Source: Acanthaster planci (taxonomy: Eukaryota > Echinodermata > Asteroidea > Valvatida > Acanthasteridae). Taken from it: DNA of 35,710 nt. The stretch lies in assembly GCF_001949145.1 (NCBI RefSeq), contig NW_019091546.1, positions 511,172-546,881 on the forward strand. Reading direction: 5' to 3'. Shown one piece after another: positions 1 through 12,044 of this stretch. Both the position numbers and the translations under genes were made by a program. A model generated the notes under the pieces. It saw only the letters and a program-made list of their open reading frames with translations. It was not told where the DNA came from and made no database searches. The first letter of the stretch is position 1; each line of letters starts with the position of its first letter.

Positions 1-387
1 TGCTTCGGGAATATCTAATTCTATTAAAGTGTCACTGCTGTGTATAACTACAGAGAGTGCATTCACATACATGTACTTCCCCGGTGCTCATTTCTTCAAG
101 TACAACTGCATTCGTTTTGACACTCATGTGAGCTTTACTCACAGTGTTGTAAATGAGACCACATCATGGTCATTTGCGAGACCAGACAACCGATCATGCA
201 CAAGACCAGTCACTAGTAACAGTGTGAACAATGACAAAGGAATGCTTTTCTTGCATTCATTTGAATACATGTCGCTTGTGACTCGAATCTAGACTGGAAG
301 TCTTGTGTTGGTCTTGAGTACAACACTGTTTTCTCAGGCCTGGCCCAAGTTCAGTGTTACAGTCAAGACCTCTTAAGGTAATCTTAA

Positions 388-604
388 GCCTAACCCCCCA
401 AGGGTTGCTGGCCCTAACCTTCCCCATTCACACCAAGCTAAATACCCATATGGGACTTTGTGCACAGAGGCTGTTGGACTTCGTGTTTTGAGGTATGCCA
501 AACCCAATGCAAAATCCAGCTGTTATGGGCCTACCAGACCTATCCCCACAGAATTAAACACTTTACTACTGTTCAATTCTGTGTGGTTGGGGAAGGTTAG
601 GGTT
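388..604. repeat. Interspersed repeat family A, copy 1
   Basis: Starts near CCTAACCCCCCAAGGGTTGC and ends GGTTGGGGAAGGTTAGG. It matches 10809-11008 over about 200 bp with few differences, in the same orientation. The ends are roughly inverted (CTTAAGCCTAACC / GGTTAGGGTTAAG), which suggests a MITE. Confidence 0.75.
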
Positions 605-1183
605 AAGATGCAACAAGACCAACACAAGACCTCTGGTCTGAATTCAAGTCCCATGCCTCTCCAATGAAACGCACCAAAAGCATTCACTTGTCAAAGCTCG
701 ATCTATTACATGTGACTACGACCAGTCTGGTGGCACGTCTTGCGTCTGATCTTGTGAATGGTCTTCTGATGGTCTCAACTACAACCCTGCCTAGGTAACT
801 TACTTGCTGAGCCGATTGCTTGGGGAAGGCATGAAATGGCAGCTTAAACAATCGAATAATACAAAGGAAAATTGATGTTGCTTTCAAGATGTAAGGAAAC
901 ACGTTGCAAGTTTTGCAAATATACAGCTCAGACCAGGTACGTTCTATGAAAGAATCGCTTGAAATGTGTGAGCGGATGTCTTTTAGTTCTGACAGGTTTG
1001 GATTCGTTATTTAACCACTGCATGATCGTTTGGCCCAGTTTTCTCCGATAACCAAGACTGTTCGCTTGTTAACACAGATTGTGTACAGTGTATGTCAATT
1101 TGCACAAGCACCTGTGAGGACTCGGGAAACCACAGGTAAAGCATGAGGGAAGTCACTGAATGCACGCACTGCAGCCTGAACAA

Positions 1184-1475
1184 TACAATGGCGCAATTGT
1201 AAACACTGCTATTCGCTCTTTGCACGCTACCACCATAGCCATGCACAGCCTTGATCAGGGTGCTTTACACAATAAATATGGCCAGTTCAGTGATTCCCGG
1301 CCACGTATGTTGCTACATGTAAGTAATTTTGCGCATGCTGCGTTAGTTCTTCTACCATGCGATTGGATAAAATTTCAAAAAGCTGCGCTGACGCGGTTCT
1401 GACTGGATTGTACAAGCTGCCAGTTCAAGGCCCTGCATGCCTATGGCAGCAGCGTGCAGAGAGCGAATACCAAAC
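1184..1475. repeat. Repeat family C, inverted pair
   Basis: Left copy 1184-1300 (CTATTCGCTCTTTGCACGCT ... ACACAATAAA) and an inverted copy at about 1385-1475 (AGCAGCGTGCAGAGAGCGAA). A third copy lies at 21363-21480. Confidence 0.6.
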
Positions 1476-1942
1476 AATCAACCAGGTACATGTATATGAA
1501 ACACGCTCCTTGGTTTTCTGTGCATTTCTACCATAGACTGAAATTTGCTTCAAAGAAATGAAACATAGTTGGGACTGACGATAAAGACTCAAACTCTGAG
1601 GTAAACCTTACCTGCAAAGGAATAACAATCAATGTGTGGCATGGTCCATATCATATTCAGGGTACATGTGAATGTGTGCGTGCATGGACATGTGCCGCCA
1701 TGATGCAGACTGGCCATCAAGTAACGCTACGTGAATGGCACGTTGACGGGGTAATCTTTACTTTGTGTTCCTGCTTTTCAAATTGACTCTTTGCTGGGGA
1801 AGTGTTGGCCCCCAAAAAATCCTCTTGCACAAACATTTGTGAGGCAGGCTGCCACATACCGTATGTGAGTGGGCGAAAGGAAGGAACGGGCCAATCTGAC
1901 CACTATAAAACAACTGAAAATCCCTACTGCTACCCGTATAAG

Positions 1943-2140
1943 CCTCGAGCTGGACCAAGAGAGGGTGCAATTTCCTTAGCATTGGATGCTCCTTTAGTCG
2001 GAACTGAATTTGCTAGTCAACAAATGACTATGTAATGCATGTATGACAGTCGTATCACTACCAGTAAAATGAACACTCCTGACCAATATGGCTCTTTTCA
2101 ACCGATGGGGGATGACGCCCTTCTGCTTGAGGCAGATACC
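1943..2140. repeat. Interspersed repeat family B, copy 1
   Basis: Shares ordered blocks with 22319-22514 and 34236-34445: GAGCTGGACCAAGAGAGGG, TTAGTCGGAACTGAATTT, AAAATGAACACTCCTGACCA and CTTCTGCTTGAGGCAGATA. Confidence 0.7.
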
Positions 2141-2258
2141 GTAGATTTTGTGTGGGCCCCGCTGTGTGCTCATGATAGTGGCATTGTACTGTACATGTAC
2201 ATCCCCGGAGCAAGGTCCTACAAGTGAGCCGTGTGAAGTGGAACATTTCAAAACCTAC

Positions 2259-2344
2259 CTGATCCACGTACCGAGGGATGATCTTAGCCAGCATCTCAGC
2301 AATTGTAGGAGCAATTTCCGAGGGCTTGATGATGACGGTGTTAC
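2259..2344 (-). CDS. ALDH3-like exon 5 (KPSE cofactor motif)
   Basis: 28 codons after two bases completing Gly: [17 protein letters not shown], then [11 protein letters not shown]. It matches the ALDH3 block N-V-LKPSE...LA-IIP-Y-D. The donor CAG|GTAGGT is good. The acceptor GCTACGTAG is acceptable with a modest pyrimidine tract. The next exon (the expected G-PETT-LL segment) is not in the window. Confidence 0.93.
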
Positions 2345-5300
2345 CTACGTAGCAACGAAACATCTCATCATCAGTGGATAATAAAAATGTAGACACCCTA
2401 TGGTATTGTGTCAAAAATAAACTATTTGTACTTTCATTTTTCTTCTATTGAAACAACCTGGTCAACAATTTGCCAGTACGTCATCAATCAGTGTTGTAAC
2501 AATTTAAGTTATCTTTGTAATAGTCACAGCAGTGGAGGATACCATTGCCTGGCCTCGGCAATGAGGAGCCCTGCCTGTGGCCACACATAATGGGATACTG
2601 CGTACCGCGTAGCCATTCTTTAATCTTGTGTAAGTGGAATTCTGTTGTTGAACCGGCTTGTTACTTTCCTATGAAACCTTTCAGTAATTTTAGCTCAGTG
2701 TGCATTTGGGACTGGGCGTGGGCTGTGTGAGGTGTTTTTTCATTTTTTCAGTCATTAGCTCGTGTACCGGCCGGAAGGCCTGCACTGCGGCGGTTTGGTT
2801 TATATCCATGTAGGATCAATACAGGCGGTCACGATGGTACGCCTCCAAGAGTTTGCAATGCACTGGCCAATCATAATGCACAAAATCTGTCGACCCAATG
2901 CGCGTTTGGAAAGGGCCAACAGATTTCCTGCATTGTGATTGGCCAGCGTGTTGCAAACTCTTGGGGGCGCACTATTGTGAATTGTCTGTATTGCGTGTAC
3001 TTTCCATTTATTATCATTTAGTCTCCCTTCCAACTGTTTCTTCTTTAATTTTGCCCTTTTTTGGAATAAATTTTGAACAAAATGATGTGCCATTACAGTA
3101 TCTACCGGTAAATGTACCGTGTAAGGGTTACGCACCCATTACATGTTATACAAATAATGAATGAAAGTACCATAGTAAGCATATTTTCATGAGTTGAAAG
3201 ATGGAATGTTCCATTCAACAAGGTGACATTCCATTTTCAACTCATGAAAATATGCTAACCATTGCACAAGTGGAAAAACATTCATCAATTGTTTTATATA
3301 TGTCATATGGATCCTTGTCATTTGACTTATGTTTAAATAAATTTCAAACAATTTCACATCTCAATAGCTGAGCTTTTCGGACCAAATTTTATTCTCCCCC
3401 AGGTTTCGATCAGTGCTGCGTGTTGCCCTCGCGCTGCGTGTTGCGCTCGCGCTGCGTGTTGCGCTCGCGCTGCGTGCTGCGCCTACGCTCCCGTTTGAGG
3501 GATGAGGCCATTCATGTCGTAGAAACAAGCATGATCCTAAGCATTGTATCTTCCCATCTGCTCATGGGCGAATAGTACCTGACACAGAAAGAATAGCAGG
3601 AATAATGAATGTCACATGATGCGTGTTCCACCAATCAAATGACAAGGATCTGTATAGCAGTTACTGTATATAAAAACTACATGTGCATGTACATTGCTAT
3701 GGCACCTGGAGTACAAGTGGATGTGCCGGTACATGAACATGTGCATGTACTGGAACATGTGTGTAAGTAATGTACAATATACACAGTGTAGGTTCACATG
3801 TACATGTACACTGTACATGTACCTGTGTGGTCAACTAAAGCAATTATGTGTGTTGCATATGGCACCTACCGGTAAGCCTGACTTTTCTGTTTTGTACCAG
3901 CATGACAAGGGTGATTCCAGAAATTAGGGGTTCTTTTTTTGTGTCCCTGTCACATCTGACATACATGTATGATTTTGTAAGTTCAGAACACATTTTGTAA
4001 TTTCCACGAGTGATGAATTAATGCAAATAGTAATAGTTTGAAATCAATTCCGGTGATATTTCCAAGTCAGTTAATGAAGGTCAGATGTAACAGGGACACA
4101 AAAATGTCCCACTTGGGACCCCTAATTTCTGGAATTACCTACCTGCCCCTTATATGGCACCTATCAACAGATTTCTAAGGGTATTCACAGCTGCTATGGC
4201 TCCCATCAGTGATGTACTTACTGCTAGGATTACTTACCACCCCCACAGGCTGAGGATCGATTCTCATCTACCAGAACCAGTAAACCCTAGTTCAGCTACC
4301 TAAAGTCGTGAGCCATACATGTACCAGGAATTCGAGCATCTCTTATCAGCCAATGTAATATTTATGATGGGATTTTGTTGTGGTTAGGTATACACACATA
4401 AGTGCCACACCCCCACAGTCAGCAATTACTGTCGCTTGAATAAACAGCGTGTGGGGTATATGCCTATCGCTTTCTCAACATGTCAACTTTTATAAAGTTA
4501 ATCAAGAATCTGTTATTTACTTATGCCAAGTTGGGAAGCTAGATTTTCCAGTTTTCAATGGCAGGGAAACAGGTGCACAAGTGCCTGACTTAATGCAAAT
4601 CCTAAATCTTTCCTCCATCCCATGATGGAGTGCGTGACAAACAGTTAACAGGACAAGGTCGAGCAGATACTACCTGCAGTACTGAAAGACCAAACATACC
4701 GGTTTGATGTCACGATCCCTGTTGCAAAGATATAAAATGAAGTCCTGGTTTCAGAGGGGATCAGATTTTTAAAAGAGAATGTCCCTCATCTTCTACAAAT
4801 ACCATGAATACCGGTATCAGGGGATGTCTGATCAACTAGGAGTAGTCATTAGCCCCCTTTGGCACCTGTCAGGGGATGTATGGTCCTCTAGAAGTAATCA
4901 TTTGCCCCTTTGGCAAGCTTCAGTGGGTTATGGTCAATAGGGGAGCACTCACCTGCCGCTATGGCACCTATCATCGGATGCAAGATCAACTGAAAGGGGT
5001 AATTCCACGCTCCGATGATCAGAATAGTTCCCAATGGCTGGTATTGGATGTAAGTTGGAGTACCTGCCATGGGCAGAGGCTTCTCAACCTGGAGAACAGG
5101 CATAAATAAAATTGATGTTTCGCATAACACTATCACCACTTATCCAACAAATTACCTCTACACGTATGTACGTGTATCATGAAAGCTGACAGTACGTGTA
5201 CATGGTTTCTTTTATTTAGGTGTAAAAAAGCCATATCCCCCTCCACGATGCCTGTTCAGTACTTCCCGGTTTGCATCATGTATTTTGGGCGTGTTCATTG

Positions 5301-8300
5301 GCCATATTTGTGTGTCAGGTTTTATGGCTTCTGACTAGTGCCCCAGAACGATTTGACAACTGCGAAGAACCATATGGTGGGTTCGTGCCGCGTACATGTA
5401 GTTTGTAGGGCACCAATTCAGAGCTCATCGCAGGTTCAAACCATGCTCTACTTTATTTTTTTGTGATTCATCTTTAGAATTAATACTATACTGCCTTTTA
5501 AATGCTCTTAATACAGTAGGTTTAATTAACTTGACAAAGTTGACAAACTGCACGTGCATTTTATGCCGTGTGGTCGTCATGTGAGGACCACTTTTGTGGA
5601 AGTGCTGAACATGGCAAACTTGCTAAGTAAAAATGAAAATTATACATGCACCGTTACTTGTTCAGCAAAGGCAAGGCAACAGTCAAGAACTGATGTTAAA
5701 AATTCATTCTCAAAACTGTTCATCTTGAGTGAGGGCACGCCAAACGAAACACCGTTCTCACATGCACGTGTAAGTTCGTAGAAATGTCATAGAAAAAAGC
5801 CTGGCTACGGCAAAGCTGGTATTTTTACAGGAAGTGCAAAGCGGGCCTTCCAGCTGTCTAGCAAACTTACTACCGGCCAGTCGTCCAATGACTTTTTTCG
5901 TTTTTACAAATTCCACATCTTGTATTAGGCCTAAGAGTGACTTGCAACAGTATTTTTCACAAACTTGACCACAGTAAACACATTATAAACTGCAAAGATT
6001 CTGATAAATACACGTACACCTGGATTGATCAAGGAGAGAAATTTTTCTCCCTGCTTACCATCCGTGGCTTGGACCATTCATCCACGTTGTTGAGCATATT
6101 GATAATTTCGTTCTTCGTGAAGTCTATCTCGCTCACAATGGACTCGAATTTACTCTGCAAAAAGTTGGGATATTGAGAGAGTGAAGCTAAATGTAATAAT
6201 TTACGAGGTCATCTGTGGGATAAGCCTTTTGACCTACATGTACATACATTAGTCCAGGCATTGGTCAAATTTCTTATCAAGTCCATCAGAAGCCAACCTT
6301 AAGAGTCCTGTCATAAACCCATTCAGGAGCAATAACAACAGGGAATGAACAACGACAAAAGACAAAAGAAACAGAGACTAAAGACAAAGAAAATGTGTGC
6401 ACTGCACTGCAATTAATTTGAAAGAAAAAATTACATTGAATGTTTACACTTGCGTGTTGCACATCAAGTACGTACAATCAGAATTATCTGAATTTTTATC
6501 TGGAACAAACTCGTTAAATTCTGACAATGCACAATAAATTGAACAACCACCGACTTCCTTCTGCAGTACATGTATGCATCACTTCAATCAAGTTCAGAGC
6601 TATATGTCCAGGTAAAAAGAAATTTCAAGGATGTAAAGACACAAAGTGCTCAGATCTGAGCTGAGTAACCACATCTCTTGTAATGTACATGTACATGTAC
6701 GTGTAAACTGTTCCAACTAAATATACAATTGAACTGAAGAAAAACGAGTTGTGTTACACAATTCAATGTACTGTATATCTGCAATGTATAGAGCTTAAGT
6801 CTAACTGAAAAACAAGCTCAAAATCAACAATTTTTGAAAACAGTTTTGAGAGGAGGTAAATGCTTCATACATGTAGGGGGTTACATTTTTGTGGCACGCT
6901 GTGTCATGTGTGTAGTCTCCAAGATTTGACGAAGTGACGAATCTGTGTTTGGTAATGTGTCATATTTAACAACCATGCGTGCCCTGTTTGTAACATTTCC
7001 GAAGTGGCATTTAAGTTACTACATGTAGTTCATGTCTTCTAATGCACGAATTTGTGAAAACAGAAAAATCCCCCACGGCTTTTCAACTTATGGGCTATTG
7101 CACGAGTTACATACATGTACAAATTTTTCACTGTTTGGTGAGACTGATACATGTATGCTTAATTTGATTAACAAATTTGATCAACTTTAAATGCAAACGT
7201 GCTTAAAACTGGTAACAATGCAGGTATTCAGGATCGATCTGAAAGAAAGAAAAGTAGCAAACCCTGCGCAGATCTTTGTAGAGGGCGTCCACGAACTTCT
7301 GCTCATTTTCATTGATCATACGGAGGAGGGCCTGCAGGATCTGTTTACGCTTGGCAATGGGCTTGGTCTTGTTGGCTCGGAAGGCATTCCGTGCTCTTTG
7401 CACAATCTACCGGCAGGACGGAAAATAAACCATTTAACCCCCACCAAAGAAAAATTAGATTAGATTAGAAGTTAGAACACCTACTGTATGTGCCACATGA
7501 ACTCTAAACAGATTCACCAGCCTGCGTAATAAAATACCGGTGTCATACATCAGAATGGGGTTGAGGGGCTCCTGGCATGATCCAAATCTTACAACTGTCT
7601 GCACCGTGTAAATAAGAACATGAGGGGTGGGGCAATACGCTAGGGGGCACCAGTGTTCTCCACAGCCTAAAATTGTGGCAGGGCGGCACATGACGTGAGC
7701 TCGGAGCATGAAGCCATTACGAAGCCATTAAGCAGGCCACAGACAATTTGGGATTCTAGATGCTCTGTGGTGCAATCTAAGGTATTTCCTGGGCACTTTC
7801 TTAAGACTCTTAGAATCAGATTTGCTCGTGTTGAAATGAAGGCAAGATTACTAATTGGGAGGTCATCAAAAGTTGATTTTTTTTTCTGGGGCATTTTCTA
7901 ATTCCAGATCTCAAAAAAACCTTCCATGGTCAGACTCTAGTGACAAAATCCTACAATTCCAGTGAAATATGGTCAGTCATCCACCTCACATAATTGGAAA
8001 AACTACAAAATTGGTACATGTACTTTCGAAATCTAAGCTTTTAATCTGAACTTACAGGATCGTCAGAAGTGACAACACTTATAGTTCTGAGTCGGTTTAA
8101 CCAGTTCCGAATAGCGACATTTTTCTCTTGTAAAAGAATCAGCCAGAGCCATTGTCATGATTGTAGCGAGCTGGCTTTCTAATTAAGAATTTCTAGATTT
8201 TGAGAAAATTAGTTCATGAATAAAATTTCAATGAATTAACAAGTAAAACTTGTGTACATGTAGGTTTTGACTTGTGTTTTTTTTGCCGTACTGCGAGCAA

Positions 8301-10434
8301 TCACTGACTATTCCCTGCGCTGCCCAGTTGACGAACTCATAACGTCAAATACACGTACACTTATTATGCCCGTGCAGTTGAGTTTGCAACATACTGTAAT
8401 GTACGTGCGTGCACTTATGGTGTAATCCAAAATTAGGAAAAATATGTGTTTAGTTTTTGGCCAATTTACAAAAAAACGGAAACTCCAAAAGCCATTGTGA
8501 TTAAAGGCAGGTTCCTCAAAATATGGACCAGTAGATAATATTCAACTTTGGGGGTTCAGTTTTCGTGAAGTGAACAGCAGTGATTTAATTTCCAATGTTT
8601 GATGTAATGAGGGAAGTCATGGCTGATATCTGGAACAATGATGACCGTGTCAACCTTTCAACTTAATTGGAGTTAATTAAAGTCTCGAACGTTAGCAATT
8701 ATGAGGGACATGAACTCCCTGTTTAAGTCCCAGCCAATCAAATTTACTGAGGAGTGATAATCCCCAAGGTTATTTTAAACAGACTTATTATGTGGTGAAA
8801 GATGATAATATTTACACATATTAAAACCATAATCACAAAATTAAAAAGAACCTCTCACAATTAATCGGGTCCCGAAGTCGGCAGTTGCGAATATCATTCG
8901 ATTCTGTCATTAGTGTCAAAAAAATTGACTGCAAAAAAATGAGTAAAATCCATAAATCGATGTACAACACAAGCTTTAAAATAGAGTGCAAAAAAGCACT
9001 GCCAAACCATCATCCTTTTACGACTGGACCGATCACATTTTCTACAAGTACATGTACGTTCCTGAAAACGGCAGTTCAAAAATTGCCAATAGAAATTTTG
9101 AGCACTACATGTGACAGCATTTTTGCCATTCTTGAACGTCATGCAGTTTCTGTCAAATTTCTCGAACGTCATCAAAAATTCTGTCAAATATGACATTCGC
9201 AACAAACATATTGTACATGTACATGTACTCATCATACATTTTTGATGCAGCCAAACTTAAAGATAATTTTTGGTGGTCGAAAGATACGAGACCTGGCAGA
9301 TATGTTGGTATAGTGAGAGTGATTATAAACGGTAAGAGAATGAAGAGAGCCAAACTTTTCTCATCATTTTCCGTCAATTTTTTTTTTTTTTAAGGCTTAT
9401 ATTTTTTAAAAGTTATTTCTTAGATGCTTTAAAATACAGCAGTCGAAAAATATACTGAATTCTCCTTCTTGTTGTCAGAAGTTTAGAAATCATGTCCTCT
9501 GGTGTAAACACTTTGATGTAAAACTTTAAATGAATTCAACTCAATTTGATTTGCACTGGTAGCCAACCAGTCCACCATAAGTACATATTATGCCCAATTA
9601 TCCTCATATAATCATTTTTATAAATCTGAAAGTGCTAATTTGTATTTTACATGATCAAAGCCACTCTTTTAGAAGTTTTGAAAAATGACAGCGGGAGTTG
9701 CATTTTGGTCCATTTTATGAAGAACATGCCTTAAACATGGTGCAAAGTGCTTTTCTTTAATGATGACTAATGATGGCAAACTCATCATGTTCGTTCCATA
9801 AAGTGCCGTAAACTTCTTTGCATTTAGAAACTGTGAAGACGGTGGAGAATAAGGAAAATCCAACTGAAAAATAGCAGGGCGGAGAGAATTTGGGCGGGGC
9901 AGCAAACTTTAGTGGGGCGGTCTCAACTTTTGGCAGGGCGGCCCTCCCTGCTAAAACCCCTCATGGAGAACACTGGGGCACTGTTTACAATCCAGATGTT
10001 TATTTGCATAAAACTTTCAAACCTACATTTGCACATATCAAGATAGTTTTTGGACAGGTTGTTTTCAAATAACCTAAAATACACATTTTAAGGTTTCTCT
10101 ACATGTACATCAAAAAGAAGAGGGGTCTTTTGGGGCTCATAGCCCACTCCCCATCAAAAAGTGGGGAAGGATACATGCGCCCACTCCCCGTGGATTTGTA
10201 CTTCACTGCATCTTGGCATAACAACAGCCATGTTGACTTTAATTACATCTACATGTACCTGCGTGTCTTCAAAATGTTTTCACGTATTCCAAGTCTCCTT
10301 CTGCCGAGTACTGGTACATGTACCGGTACCCGTATATCTCAATGTAATTGAAGAGTGTCTTGATTTAACATGAAGGAGCTACCTTTTTTTTCTCATTAAC
10401 TTACCGCTGCGGCATCTATGTCTACTTCTTCCAT
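2259..10434 (-). CDS. ALDH3-like aldehyde dehydrogenase, 5' half (five exons, runs off left edge)
   Basis: Coding join on the minus strand: 10434-10405, 7406-7263, 6154-6059, 5088-4953, 2344-2259. All junctions are in frame and give about 164 residues. The protein would oxidise aldehydes to carboxylic acids with NAD(P)+. Its order follows class 3 ALDHs: an N-terminal helix (VQRARNAF), then [15 protein letters not shown], then the Rossmann-type part with [17 protein letters not shown] (the Asn of WNYPF is the oxyanion residue in this family) and NTVIIKPSE (cofactor-binding Lys and Glu). It starts at the N-terminus without the ~50-residue extension of class 1/2 enzymes, which supports class 3. 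The catalytic Cys and Glu and any C-terminal membrane anchor would be encoded left of base 1, so the ALDH3A or ALDH3B subtype cannot be decided. I found no further exon between 1 and 2258. Confidence 0.93.
2817..2993. repeat. Foldback element, 75-bp arms
   Basis: The left arm starts CAATACAGGCGGTC and the right arm ends GACAATTCACAATAG-type sequence, read on the plus strand as ATTGTGAATTGTCTGTATTG. The arms (about 2817-2891 and 2920-2993) are reverse complements with scattered mismatches. In ALDH3 intron 4. Confidence 0.8.
3178..3256. repeat. Near-perfect hairpin (32/31-bp arms, 16-nt loop)
   Basis: Left arm 3178-3209 (AGCATATTTTCATGAGTTGA...) pairs with 3226-3256 with a single-base bulge. 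Could be a MITE end or a microRNA-like precursor. In ALDH3 intron 4. Confidence 0.85.
3413..3484. repeat. GC-rich 18-bp minisatellite, about 4 copies
   Basis: Unit GCTGCGTGTTGCGCTCGC, with the middle copies identical. It stands out from the AT-rich surroundings. Confidence 0.9.
3911..4137. repeat. Foldback element, about 50-60-bp arms
   Basis: Left GATTCCAGAAATTAGGGGTT ... CACATCTGAC (3912-3960) is inverted at 4079-4136 (GTCAGATGTAACAGGGACAC ... CCCCTAATTTCTGGAATTAC). Confidence 0.8.
4805..4925. repeat. 55-bp imperfect tandem repeat next to ALDH3 exon 4
   Basis: TCAGGGGATGTCTGATCAAC TAGGAGTAGTCATTAGCCCCC and TCAGGGGATGTATGGTCCTC TAGAAGTAATCATTTGCCCC, with a partial third unit reaching the exon donor. 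The unit resembles the 3' part of exon 4. Confidence 0.6.
4953..5088 (-). CDS. ALDH3-like exon 4 (WNYPF oxyanion motif)
   Basis: 45 codons plus one base: [20 protein letters not shown], then [19 protein letters not shown], then IGAIAA. It contains the family's [15 protein letters not shown] signature, whose Asn forms the oxyanion hole. The acceptor is TTCTCCAG|GTT and the donor GCA G|GTGAGT. Degenerate look-alikes of its 3' end lie in the following intron (see findings). Confidence 0.95.
6059..6154 (-). CDS. ALDH3-like exon 3
   Basis: 32 codons beginning [17 protein letters not shown] and ending [11 protein letters not shown], flanked by a strong acceptor (CTTTTTGCAG) and donor (ATG|GTAAGC). 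It corresponds to the ALDH3 segment between the N-terminal helices and the W...P-V-KP strand before the cofactor domain. Phase 0 on both sides. Confidence 0.9.
7263..7406 (-). CDS. ALDH3-like exon 2 (N-terminal helices)
   Basis: 48 codons, from [18 protein letters not shown] through [20 protein letters not shown]. This is the classic ALDH3 N-terminal pattern: VQRAR-AF, then a K/R-rich turn, a helix with L-RMI-E-E, and DL-K/R. The acceptor is CCGGTAG|ATT. The donor AGG|GTTTGC is weak but keeps phase 0 with the next exon. Confidence 0.9.
7651..9975. mobile_element. Probable hAT-type DNA transposon remnant (2.3 kb)
   Basis: The ends are inverted copies: CAGTGTTCTCCA on the left and TGGAGAACACTG on the right. 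The similarity runs inward through a GCAGGG-GGGC motif on both sides. GGGGCAC directly abuts both ends (7644-7650 and 9975-9981), giving a near-perfect 8-bp target duplication, as hAT elements make. Two short minus-strand ORFs sit near the ends (7667-7894 and 9669-9905), but no transposase is recognisable, so it is a non-autonomous or decayed copy. It lies in ALDH3 intron 1. Confidence 0.55.
10405..10434 (-). CDS. ALDH3-like exon 1 (start codon)
   Basis: The exon encodes MEDVDI-type sequence, read exactly as [10 protein letters not shown], and ends at a consensus donor (GCG|GTAAGT). The start is in a good context (GCCATGG), with in-frame TGA and TAG codons a few triplets upstream. Phase 0 joins the next exon, giving [19 protein letters not shown], the expected length for an ALDH3 N-terminus. 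It is short, so the call rests on splice signal, phase and position. An alternative first exon is possible. Confidence 0.6.
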
Positions 10435-10808
10435 GGCGTAGACGGTGTAGGTTATCGTAGACTATCAAATCTGTAGTTAATAAAAAAAACAATGAAAAAA
10501 TGAGTGTACATTGTAGCTCACCGAGGAAAGTGTACCAGCACTTTCCTCAGTCAGTCAGTCAGTCAGTGGGCTGCATGTACACTGTACATTTGGTTTTATA
10601 GGTCAATGTTACTTTGATCCTATGAATTTGGTCCAGGACTACCGGTAAATGTACTGACACCAAAAGTTACCAAGACATTGCTTACACCAGTCAAATCAGT
10701 CATTGAAGTAATCTGGGACCCCACCTTTGTCTTTTGTTTCATATTGTGTTCGTATTGTAGGGAACCAGTACAGTTACCACGGTTACTGTGAATTTGTAAA
10801 TTTCTTAT

Positions 10809-11008
10809 TAACCCTAGCCCCCTAAGGGTTGCTGGCCCTGACCTTCCCCATTCACACCAAGTACTTTGTGCGCAGAGACTGTTGGACTTTGTTTTTCTGA
10901 GGTATGCCAAACCCAATGCAAAAGCCAGCTGTTATGGGCCTACCAGACCTATCCCCACCGAATTAAACACTTTACTACTGTTTAATTCTGTGTGGTTGGG
11001 GAAGGTCT
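10809..11008. repeat. Interspersed repeat family A, copy 2
   Basis: Second copy of the element at 388-604. It has a small deletion after CACACCAAG and otherwise near-identical blocks such as TATGCCAAACCCAATGCAAA. Confidence 0.75.
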
Positions 11009-12044
11009 TATCCTAGGTGAAGCATGTTAAGCGCAGGCAACAAATGCAAATCCCACAGTGCCCTCAAAAGTAGGGACCGTCAGAAATTATGCAGGTAGGG
11101 AATGGGTATCCATGGCTCAGAAAAAAACAAAAGAAAAAAAAGTGTATTTGCATATACACTACTGTACTTGTGCTTGTACAATGTAGTACTATCCACAGGC
11201 AAAAAAACCCCCAAATAATACATGTAGTTGTGCCTCCTACACGTACTGGTACGCGTATTACCTGAAAGAAAAATAGGATGGGCAGGTGGGTAGTATCTTC
11301 TTTTTTCTGTTCTGAAGTTTTTGGGTCAAAACTTTTAGGGTGGGAATTTTTAAAATTAAACAGTGATTTTGCTGGTTTCATGAAAATTTTTCGGCAACGT
11401 ATATGTAAGAAAGGTTTTGATCTGACAAGCAGCAGAACTAATATGATCAAGTCGCTAAAATGGCAGAAGAGAAGCAGGTTGGGTTTGAATACATGTAACT
11501 CATTTGCTAGTATCTCCTAGTGTCTGCAAAAACATGGCCTTATCTCCAAAAACATGCCTTTAGTTACATGTACATGTAAATGTACAAAAAGGACAAAGAA
11601 ATTAACTGATACAGATAAAATTTAAACAAATAACAGAAATGAATGTGTCAAGATTGCATTTGCACATCAATTGATGTCCAAATAAAATGAACAAAAACCA
11701 CCATGTACAGTACACATGGTACATGTATGAGTTGTGTCCCTGAGTCAGTCAATTTAAGTCTGTAGTTATTTATAACATGCTTTTAAAATTATTTTGCAAT
11801 TCCTGGTTTGGGAAAAAATAAATAAAAAAACAGCTGGATGCAACACTCTTTCCGCCTATGGTACAGCATCAGTCAGACCACCAAGGACCAGTTAATGGTG
11901 AAAAAAAAATCTACAGCTTGCAAAAAAAAAAAGCAACCAAAGCATCAGAAATGATATACATGTACGGTAAATACAGTGTACATGTACATGTAGGTACATG
12001 TACATGTAACTCGTACATGTAGGTCCCAGTAACAATAATCTTAA

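Noticed and set aside
360-420. Telomere-like CCCTAA words
   Set aside because: Only one or two units at the ends of repeat family A, not an array.
3413-3484. CRISPR-like regular spacing
   Set aside because: The 18-bp units are contiguous without spacers, and the locus is clearly eukaryotic.
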